A model generated the notes under the pieces. The model was not told the origin of the DNA. It was given only the letters and a program-made list of their open reading frames with translations, and did not search any database. From Sipunculus nudus (taxonomy: Eukaryota > Annelida > Sipuncula > Golfingiida > Sipunculidae): a stretch of 64,000 nucleotides of DNA. Both the position numbers and the translations under genes were made by a program. Position 1 is the first letter of the stretch. Each line of letters starts with the position of its first letter. Of the stretch, positions 34,560-44,300 are shown one piece after another. Where the stretch lies: the NCBI GenBank assembly GCA_026874595.1, contig CM049309.1, positions 47,288,079 to 47,352,078 on the forward strand, read 5' to 3'.

Positions 34560-36650
34560 AGAAACTGTCACTTTTGTCTCCGATTGTTTATTGACTAATG
34601 GATGGCCATAAAAATGTGGCAGTTAAGGCAGTCTGTAGTCAAACACGGTGAACCAGTCCAAAGGATCAGAGCTGCGTCATGCTTCTACGATCTTTACAAT
34701 CACAGCTGGTCCATGTGTGCCGACCCGTACGACCGACGCTAATGTGTTATTTGAAATAAATCGACAAGTAATCTACATGCATGGAAGGGAGCTTTACCCT
34801 CACATCCGGACAAGAATTTCGATAACAGAAAACTTTGTGGTAAAGAGCACCGAGTAGGTATAGGGTATAACGGCCCTCGAAAAACACGTATCAGTCCCAA
34901 CTGGACATCCACCTAAACCCACTCGAATGTGGTCAAAGCAGCAGTTGATGAAGACCTTTAACTAAAACGCAGATCATGGCCATTTTCACAACCACCATTC
35001 TTACTTTTTGACGATTAACCGTTAGGTCAAACAAGTACCGTGTTACACACGACCTCTCTTAGGAGCCGGGCCAAGCTCTAAACGATAACAATCCCGACAA
35101 GGAATGTGCTCTACGTTGTATCACTATTGGTCATGTGGTCATAATCGTAAAATCTTACGTCAAAAATGCCTTACTCGCTGAGCTTGACCTTGAGGACGTT
35201 TAAAATATAGCGTGGTCGCTCCGGAGTACTCGGCATTATTATGAAGTTCTTGACCAGAAACTGCCTCCGAAAGGACAGAACTTGTAGAATACTTCTATTC
35301 GTCGATCTTGTACTTCCGTTTGGGCTTCGCAGTTCAGCGCGCTTGTTCCATGATTATGCTGACGCACTTCTGTATGTAATGCGCGAAAGGGGCGCTTCAG
35401 TCGTAAAACATAGACGATTACGTGATTTGCGGGTGTCTAGCTTCAAGTCAGCGCAGTGACAATCTTCAGATTTTACTGTACGCTCCCGAGGCAGCGGAAA
35501 TCTTGCGCTTCTACAGAAGCTACTGATTTTCGCGCTGCCTGCTTTGACCGTTTATGATACACTGAAACATTAGGTGGCTTGCTGCTGAAAAAAAAAACTG
35601 CTGATGTGACTAGCAGCCAACCAAATGCAAGTCAACAAACATTCGACAGGCATCAGGCTCCGCCCAGAAACCACGTGTCGGGCCATTCTCTCTGAGCCTA
35701 TGGCCTGTCAAACGGTTGCCGGGGCAATGAACTGTCACTCAAAATAAATGACCAACATCAGCTTTGTATTCCTCGCTTGGCTGGTAAACCGTTTTGTCTT
35801 CAAGCACATGGTCTCATCTGATTGGACCAAATACAGTGCTCCCCTCTGGTGTAGAGATTCAGGATACGAGGTCATAACAAACAGCGCTTACGATATAGGT
35901 GGTAGGCTTATAGATAAAGCGCTGTGTAAAGAGCGTAATTAAACTGCAGTGTTGCGAGGACTTGGGTTTTGCTGTAACTAGCCCCTCCACACGTCTTGAG
36001 TACCACGGTAGCATTACTGATAACGAAATGATGGTGCTTCAGATTTTCGAAGAAAGAATATCCGGAGTCATGAGCGAGCTATCACTTTGAAGGGCAAAAC
36101 TTGTACAAAACGTGAGTTTCTATCTCTGACAGCAAAACTAACTTTTGTCGCTAACGTAGGTCAACCGGGTAGAACATTCATCAGATGCCTCATAGACTTA
36201 GAGAAGAAAGTCAAACATTTTCAACACTGTACGCGGATATGTACAGAGACACATAGAGACATCGGTTGGTGTCTGGAGTATTTGCCATCATGCCAGATGG
36301 TGTTGACCATCATTCGCCAATCCGACTACATAGTCAATGCAGATAGCAATCTAAGGAGTGACGCATCAAACTTCGGCTTCGGCGCGGTGAGCGGAAACGA
36401 GTGGATTAACGGTTCGCTCAGCGAGGGTGGAGGCGTTCTTGCAAAAGAAAATAATCGCCTGGCGCGAATGGTATGCCTTATTTTTAGTGGCAGCCACTTG
36501 GGGGCACAAGTTCGCTTGAAAAAAAAACTTCTTGTTCCATTGTGGTCATATAAAATTGTTTACGTCTTGCGAAAAAGTACATAAAAACAATATTAAGATT
36601 ATGTCATCGGTATAATTATATTCTTTTAAGGTGCAAAAGTTAATTTTATG
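34560..36650 (+). pseudogene. DIRS-like retrotransposon copy B, split by a TIR element
   Basis: This is the counterpart of copy A in the second half of the duplication. Visible parts are LPFGLRSSARLFHDYADALL and YVMRERGASVV (about 35310-35430), then an insertion at 35479-35937, then the post-YLDD region (35946-36080) and the RNase H region with GRTFIRCLIDLEKKV, DIGWCLEYLPSC and SDASNFGFGAVSGNEW (about 36160-36400). The recombinase part seen in copy A is absent; similarity to A stops near 36650. Frames are broken in many places. The RNase H segment is better preserved here than in A. Confidence 0.78.
35479..35937. mobile_element. Non-autonomous DNA transposon, 459 bp, copy 2 inside DIRS copy B
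   Basis: Same ends (TACGCTC...GAGCGTA), hairpin and right half as the 915-bp copy at 26979-27893, but about 450 bp shorter through internal deletions. Flanks are ATTTTACTG (35470-35478) and ATTAAACTG (35938-35946), a 9-bp duplication with two mismatches. DIRS copy A at about 14085 has the uninterrupted site, which confirms an insertion after the segmental duplication. Confidence 0.75.
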
Positions 36651-36659
36651 TGTATTACC

Positions 36660-36960
36660 GAAAAAGGATGCTTGGTACTGCTCTGCTACGACACTGATGG
36701 CGATCGCATTTCGATCTAACTGCGTTTTTCAATCCACAGCGACCTGGCGGCGCAAATTGTGTCCATGTTCAAAACTGATCGCTGCTCACAGCAATCACGG
36801 TGACCATATGTCGACCCAAGGCGACACTATCTCGCTCCTTCGTAGCCCATAAAGGCCTCAGGGCATTCCAGCTGCGGTTTACGGCGATCTGACCCGTTTT
36901 CGAGAGCACAGCGAGATCGCCTTCTAATGTGACTGGGGTGGAAGGCCATCCTTACCACGT
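36660..36960. repeat. GCGATCGCATTTCGATCTAA repeat, copy 1
   Basis: CTGATGGCGATCGCATTTCG, GGCGGCGCAAATTGTGTCCA and GACCCAAGGCGACACTATCT recur in diverged form at 38540-38705, and the right part (CCTCAGGGCAT...GCGAGATCGCCTTCTAATGTG) at 50175-50270. GC-rich, non-coding, with no ends defined. Confidence 0.45.
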
Positions 36961-38290
36961 CGTATGGTCCGGCCGTCCTATACGATCACACTGCGCTCCC
37001 CTCACGTCCTTATGAGGTTTCTGATACCTTCTTCAGAGCTCAATTGGACTCTGGGCCGCGATCATGAAGAGCCCGCGGAACCGGCACACAATCACTCTGC
37101 GCTCCAGACGACGGAACTGCGCGCGTTGGAAGATCCTACTGCGCTGCTGCAGACGTCTGCACGTTGGTCGCCATGATCTCCATTTATAGGCCCCTTCCCG
37201 AGGTCCACTTCTCTACCAGACACCAACCAGCAACGACTAACTCCTACCAGCAGGTCAAGCACAGCAACAGTCAAGCACCACCAGCTGAATTGAGAGAAGG
37301 TACTTAGACGAGAGCACATCCCCGCCCCCAAATGACAAGCACCTACAAAAGCGGACCACCCATCCGGTGCTAGACAGCCTTGACGAAAAAGACAAGACCC
37401 CCCCCCCCCGGACAGTCCTATTTAGGACTTCCCCGTACGGTCCTTTAAAGACCAACCTAGTTTATCTTTTAGTCGGCAGCGTATTGTCAGACTAAGGTGT
37501 CCCGAGTGACAATTTCAAGTCCAATGATGACTAGACAAGACTCAAGACACAACACAAGCCCCAAGTCAAGACCGGTAGCCCTAAACTCAGCCAAGACAAC
37601 CAAGACAGCCAAGGCAGACAAGACATGCCAAGCAAGCAAAAGACCAAGCAAAGATCGAGTCACAGCCAAGCTCCAAGTTCCCTAGCAGTGGACATTACAG
37701 ACAACTTTGGGTCCACTTCAGGAAGTCCAGTTGCCTGCTTTTGGAGCAGGAGTAGTCTGTCGGCCGTCGGGGTTTCCCTGCTTGTGGTCGGGGGACCTTC
37801 TGTTGTGGTGGATTGTGCGGCGCTCAGGGGTGTCGTCCTCGGCGGCCTCTAGGGGGGCGTTGTCCTGCTGCTGGTACCTGCGTCGGTTTGTATTCTGCTT
37901 TGGCCTACGTGGCTGTAGATGCTGTGGCTTTCCGGTAAAACGGTGGCGGTCTCCTGGGTTGGCTTGGCTGACATCACGTCTATCGGCTTGTCTCAAATTA
38001 CAGTTTGAAGAGACGGCTCGGGCGGTGGTCCTAGACCACCTCAACCAGGTTCAGTATGAAAACTATATAAACTAAAAAGATTGATGGTCCAGACATCATG
38101 TTGAGTCTTGGTTTTGCACATTCAGTGGGCGTGGGTGACATCCTGGCAGAGGCTCAAGGAGCAGTTTTCCTGGGTGCGAACTTCTTTCCACGAGGCATGT
38201 TGAGCACACTCAGTGAAGGTTCTTCGAAACCGTTGAACAACTTGCAAACACAGTTACAGCTAGGTTTGATGCCTGCTCTTGCTTTGCTGG
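36960..38290. other. GC-rich segment with long overlapping frames, not assigned
   Basis: This stretch is clearly richer in GC than the rest and so is open in several frames on both strands. The minus frame at 37718-38044 is strongly basic and polar (RRPKQNTNRRRYQQQD, HHNRRSPDHKQGNPDGRQ), like some retroelement gag tails. The plus frame at 37497-37685 is Lys/Thr/Ser-rich. No domain is recognised, and no choice between strands can be defended. Confidence 0.3.
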
Positions 38291-38705
38291 CTCTGCGGTC
38301 GCTGCGATGTATTTAGGAGCAACATCAGAGCGCAGCAGTAGTGCTCTATGATCTCACTGGGCGCAGCGAGAGCGCAGCTCTGATGTAATAAGCGCAGCAG
38401 CACAGTTAGAAGCGTGTAAAGAGTTATTTAGAATCATCGAGGTCACGGAAGCAGCCTGGTAAGTGCGCCGGGCCAGCGCCTGGGAACGGAAGGCCGATGC
38501 TACCCCCGTTCACTGGCGCTCAACCTTCTCTGGCATAAGCTTGTACTGCGCTGTTAGGACGCTGATGGCGATCGTATTTCGATCTAAATGCACACCTAAG
38601 ACCCCGGCTACCCCTCGGCGCAAATTTTGTGCATGATCGGTTGCCGCTCATGGCGCTAATGGTAACAATATGACGACCCAATAGACACTGTCTCGCTATT
38701 ATAAG
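38290..38705. repeat. GCGCAGC-rich inverted repeat and GCGATCG repeat, copy 2
   Basis: AACATCAGAGCGCAGCAG and GAGCGCAGCTCTGATGT (38321-38382) form a hairpin of about 60 bp. From 38540 the text follows the 36.7-kb repeat (CTGATGGCGATCGTATTTCG, GCGCAAATTTTGTGCATG). Confidence 0.45.
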
Positions 38706-39235
38706 CACCTATCTCACCGGGAAAGCGAATGAAAAGCGGATCAATAGCTTAAATACGTTTTCTGTCGCTTTCAATGCGCCCATGTCGGAATTGATTCGTT
38801 GATTTCTGTTTTCCTTTTTTAAGCATATTTATTTCTTTTGGATTGTACAAGTAGCGCTGAAGCGGTAATATAAGTACTCTTAAAACTTACAAACCGGAGA
38901 TACAATATACAAATGTCTAACAAGTAAAGAGAACTGTGCATATAACATAAATCCTTTATAACAAAATCTCAATGAATGTCTAAATAATATGCGAATATAT
39001 ATAATATAATATGCATTCAATATCGCCTAATTGCCTGAAGCAATATCGGAATTATTCAAAAGAGGGAAAAAAAATTTTGGTATTATTTCGTTTTTAGTTC
39101 GCTCACTGCAGCATGGTTTTGGTATCCATTCGGCCATGCCGTTTTGCGTTGCTTTTCATTCACCTGTGTCGGTATTGGTTCGGTTTTGTCTTTAAAAACC
39201 TTGATTAAAAACCGAAAAAAGGAATCAACACTGTA
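38706..39235. repeat. Diverged relative of the 49.4-50.2 kb palindrome, opposite orientation
   Basis: CACCGGGAAAGCGAATGAAA, AGCGGATCAATAGCTTAAAT and GCGCCCATGTCGGAATTGAT at 38712-38805 are the reverse complement of 49665-49755. A second related part (TTGCTTTTCATTCACCTGTG, TCGGTATTGGTTCGG) lies at about 39150-39192. About 250 bp of unrelated AT-rich DNA lies between them. Confidence 0.55.
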
Positions 39236-39414
39236 AGAAGAAAGGGTTTTATAAAACGGTTGTTTCTAGATAAACGGGTTGTTCTTTCTTCCCTCACCCG
39301 TAGCCTCTTATAAATGGGTTTTGTTTTATGTATTTCCCGTAAAAACCCCTTTCCCGCGAGTGTGTCATTAATTCGTTATATTAACGCGAGGGTGCACTGC
39401 CGGCGTTTGACTGA

Positions 39415-39684
39415 ACACGTCACGCGTGACGTGTATCTTCTTGGCGGCTTCACCAGTGACATGAGGTGTCAGAAAGACCAACAGCAAATTACTATTTTTA
39501 TGCAGAGAATCCGTCACTCTCAGAAATTCAAGCTTTCAGGTAAGTCAGTTTTGTATCATGATGATCATGGCAATTGCTTGTAAACAGGTGAAACAACTTG
39601 GCACATCTACATTTAGTTTTACGCCGTTGAATGTTAGGCGCATGGCGGCGTCTAGTGCAGTGGGATTTTCAAGATGGCGGCCCG
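39415..39684 (+). promoter_or_regulatory. CpG-rich candidate promoter with 20-bp perfect palindrome and YY1-like start site
   Basis: 39415-39434 is a perfect palindrome, ACACGTCACGCGTGACGTGT, made of two CACGTCA/TGACGTG (CRE/XBP1-type) half sites. Around it the DNA is much richer in CpG than its surroundings. At 39671-39682 TCAAGATGGCGGCC matches the YY1 consensus that often overlaps start codons, followed at once by a GTAAGA donor (39685). A second good donor (CAG|GTAAGT) lies at 39540 after an open frame from ATG 39461. The site could therefore hold alternative first exons. Confidence 0.4.
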
Positions 39685-41320
39685 GTAAGACAAAAGCAGG
39701 TGGCTTGGTATGTTTTCGCGATGAAAAGGCTTTTTAACGGATGTCACCTACAAAGGACGATTCCTATATGGTCTGCCGGATGTAAAAATCCGCATTGCAT
39801 TAGAATCAAGGAGCAACACGACTTTGAAAAGCATTACTCAGCCGGTCTTTAACAGCGCTACCGCCCCCCCCCCCCCCCCCCGTCCCCGGCATGTAAACAA
39901 ACGACATTTGCATCCCAAAACGTGTTGTGTCCAAGTTATACGTATACTGGGTACAAGTTATTACCAGCAGACACATGCATGTTTATTTACTTATTACATA
40001 ACTGGGCATTTTCGCTTTGTACGGATTATATTTTTTGTTGTATTATTATTATTGACAATATTGTTCAGTCCAAATCAGATGCCTGGGATGTCATCCAGGC
40101 CACATATATTTAATATTTATATAGTTACAGAAAACAGTTAACAAAAGAATAAATAAAATGCTGAGTCCTTACATAGGAACAGTAACATTAATGAATGTTC
40201 ATGTCTTCGATAAATTATTTTATGTTCTATTGGATTATATTAAGTGGTGCTATAGGACAACATATTAAAAAAAGTGATTTAACCTTTAAGATTTACAAAA
40301 AATACAAAAATTACTTTTATACATATATTCCATTGCATGTGCTGGTAAACTCAAAATTATTTTTTTTTTAAATTAGAATTTACATTGTCAACTCACTTTG
40401 TTTTTTAATTATACCCAGCTGATTTTGAAAAGGAGTATCCAGCAGTGTGTTTCATAATGCCTCAATATAAAAATTAGTTTGCAATGGTGATTTCTCAACA
40501 CTTCAACCCCCCCCCCCTCAACCACTCCATGTATTTGATGTCGAGTGAAGACAGGTACACACACCTATGTGTGTGAGGCCAGTCACATTTGACAGAAAGT
40601 ACTGTCCAACACGTCAATCCCCCCTCCCCTCACCATCCCCCTCCATTTGATAGAGAGTACTGTCCATCACCTCACTCCCCCCCCCCCCCACCACCACACA
40701 CACTATCCATGTATTTGATGTCGAGTGAAGACTGGTAAACACACCTATGTGTGTGAGGCCAGTCACATTTGACAGAGAGTACTGTCCAAAACCTTGAACC
40801 CCCAATCCATGTTTTTGATGTGGAATGAATACAGGCACACACACCTTTGTGTGTGAGGTTAGTCACATTTGACAGAAAGTATTGTCCAACACCTCAAACC
40901 CCCCTCCCCTGACCATCCCCCTCCATTTTTCAGAGATTACTGTCCAACATCTCACCCTCCCCCCCCCCCCCCTCCAACACACACACTCCATGTATTTGAT
41001 GTCGAGTGAAGACAGGAACACATACCTATGTGTGTGAGGCCAGTCACATTTGTCAGAGAGTACTGTCCAACACCTCACTCCGCCCCCCCCCCCCCCCACA
41101 CACACTCCATGTATTTGATGTCGAGTGAAGACAGGTACACATACCTATGTGTGTGAGGCCAGTCACATTTGACAGAGAGTACTGTCCAACACCTCACTCC
41201 CCCTCCCCCCCCCCCCCCCCACACACACTCCATGTATTTGATGTCGAGTGAAGACAGGTACACATACTTATGTGTGTGAGGCCAGTCACATTTGTCAGAG
41301 AGTACTGTCCAACACCTCAC

Positions 41321-41354
<34 letters not shown>

Positions 41355-44300
41355 CATGTATTTGATGTCGAGTGAAGACAGGTACACATACCTATGTGTG
41401 TGAGGCCAGTCACATTTGTCAGAGAGTACTGTCCAACACCTCACTCCCCCCCCCCCCACACACACACTCCATGTATTTGATGTCGAGTGAAGACAGGTAC
41501 ACATACCTATGTGTGTGAGGCCAGTCACATTTGTCAGAGAGTACTGTCCAACACCTCACTCCCCCCCCCCCCACACACACACACTCCATGTATTTGATGT
41601 CGAGTGAAGACAGGTACACATACTTATGTGTGTGAGGCCAGTCACATTTGTCAGAGAGTACTGTCCAACACCTCACTCCCCCCCCCCCCCCCACACACAC
41701 ACACTCCATGTATTTGATGTCGAGGGAAGACAGGTACACATACCTATGTGTGTGAGGCTAGTCACATTTGTCAGAGAGTACTGTCCAACACCTCACTCCC
41801 TCCCCCCCCCCCCCCCCCCCACACACACTTCATGTATTTGATGTCGAGTGAAGACAGGTACACATACTTATGCGTGTGAGGCCAGTCACATTTGTCAGAG
41901 AGTATTGTCCAACAATCACTCCCCCCCCCCCCCCCACACACACACTCCATGTATTTGATGTCGAGTGAAGACAGGTACACATACCTATGTGTGTGAGGCC
42001 AGTCACATTTGTCAGAGAGTACTGTCCAACACCTCACTCCCCCCCCCCCCCCCCCCCACACACACACACTCCATGTATTTGATGTCGAGTGAAGACAGGT
42101 ACACACGTATGTGTGAGGCTGGTTACATTCAACAGAGACATTGACATTTCCAACACCTCAAACTCCCCCCCCCCCTCCCCTCACCACCCCCTCCATGTAT
42201 TTGATGTCGAGTGAATATGGGTACACATACATAATAATATGTCAATGTCAATATCTCATATCGGTCTCATACACACAATAAATTGTTTTAAAGCTTATAG
42301 GGCAATGCAGTCACTTGTTATTTTAAGCTCAGCTGTTTATTAGTCATCTGAGGTATAGTCGTGGTCCATTTTCGTTGTCTGTCTTTCCGTCTGTTTACAG
42401 TCCGTTAGACTTGCATATTTTGAAACCGTTAGACCTACAAATCCAAAACTCAGCATACTGTTAGATGTCCCCTGAATCTCCTACCAAAATGGGTCACTGA
42501 GACTAAAAAAACTTCTTTGTTATCAGCTTTGTGTGTCTAAGTCTTTCTCTCCTATTTTAAATATTAAGTAATTGTAAATGAACTTTTTTATTCTGTAAGC
42601 ATTGTAGAATTAAGTGAAAATCCTATGTATATACACCAGGGTTGGGTCCAGGTACATGTGACAGTACCTAGGTACAGGAACAGGTATTGAAAAATGGTCA
42701 GGTAAGGTTCAGGTACAGGTACAACAGTTTTGTAAAGTGCCAATAAGTACAGGTACAGGTACTTTTGAATATACCTAGGTACAGATACAAGTACCTGATC
42801 CCAACCCTGGTATGTACACTATAATAATACAGAGATGTTGTAACTCCCATATATTAATGATATATATTAAAAAATAGATCAAATTGAACAAAAGTGAAAA
42901 CTACTGAATTTTCAACAGTGTATCAAAAGGCCAACTAATGATCTTGGTATTAATACACATCTTATTTTCACAACCTGCTCACATGCTTCAATTTTAACTT
43001 TAGGAAATGCATGGTTTGGTCACAGAACATTATTTGCAACAATTTCTTACTCATAAATACAAACCCATCATGGACTATATTGCCTTTTCCCCTTTTATCT
43101 CCATTTGATATTATTTTAGATTTTTACCTTCAAGTTCAACTTCAGCAGAGCACAGTGACCCTTTGGTCCCTTGATTTTAATTACTTACCAGTGTAATATA
43201 TGTGTGGTATCATATATAGGCAGATTCAGAATTTTACTGGAAACAGAAGTGGTACAGTCAAGAATAAAGGTGCTCACCTCGAAAAGGAGAGAGGAACCAG
43301 GAGACACTCCCTCTTTGTTCGAGTTGCATGTTTTAATGATCAAATATTAATCTTTTCAGGTGCCCATTCAGGAAAGGATATAAAAGAATAATGACTGCCC
43401 TGTTACATCAGTATCCTCATATAGTAAAATATGTAAGTACTTTCTGTTAAGATCAACGGGTTGTAGCCTGTACAATACTTTAGAATTATTTTAATTTTAA
43501 AACATATTTAAAAATAAATATGACAATGACAGTCTGATACCTGAAGTAAGTGATGTTGGTGGAAATAATAACTGTAAGCAATCACAAATATATTTCTGTT
43601 GGTACACTAGAATGGTTTTTGTTTTCACTTGTTAATTGTTATTTATTTTGAATTATTACCTGCAGGGTAAACAAATGTTAGCAAAAGGTGGATTTAGAAG
43701 AGTCGGTTCAAGTATTATTATTAATATGAGTGATTTCTGTGTAGTATTTATATTCCTGGAAGGAACCCCTTCCCAGCACGATGAAAGCAATAAGAATACC
43801 ACTTCCTGACACTCCAGATGCTGCCCACACGAAAGCAAAGTATGGGAGATGAGGAAAGAGTGGGCAAAAGAGGAAGAGTATATTGATAATGTATGCATGG
43901 ATTGCCATGAATCTTGCCTTGAATGTTAACAACAACTAGATTTGTCAGTTCCCTAAAACTGGTGGCACAACCTGTATTTTTCATAATTTTTACAATTTTT
44001 TAGCTCAGCTGACTAAAAGTCATCTGAACTATAACAAACACTCTTTGTCCGTCCGTTAATAAGGCACAAATCGTAACTGCTGGACCTACAATCTTATATT
44101 TGACATCCAGGGAGGTCCATGAAAAATCTCCATAGAAACCTGAAATTAGATCTCTGTTACCCATATCCTTTGAGCTATGGGACTCTTACATACCCCCCAG
44201 AATAATGAAAAAATTGATACAAAAGCTCCAGTTTCTGAATAACTAATGCATTGATCTCCATGATTCTTTGCATGCTTATTGGTCATGGAATGTTTCTTCA

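Larger units (their letters stand above)
27970..36650. repeat. Segmental duplication, unit 2 (trypsin B to DIRS copy B)
   Basis: Collinear with unit 1 in the same orientation. Unit 2 has gained the 459-bp element at 35479-35937, the 34-bp poly-T at 29665 and about 0.5 kb in intron 1 at 32.02-32.54 kb. It ends inside the RNase H/recombinase junction of the DIRS-like element. Confidence 0.75.

Noticed and set aside
37718-38044. Basic 108-codon frame in the GC-rich block
   Set aside because: Several frames on both strands are open there because of high GC; no domain supports this one over the others.
41626-41841. CRISPR-like regular repeats at 40.5-42.2 kb
   Set aside because: The repeated part is nearly the whole unit and the variable part is only C and CA runs; this is a eukaryotic minisatellite.
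40614-42106. Gly-rich open frames with WTVLSDKCDWPHTH-type text on the minus strand
   Set aside because: They are translations of the poly-C minisatellite; unit lengths vary and are not multiples of three, so no single protein frame is kept.
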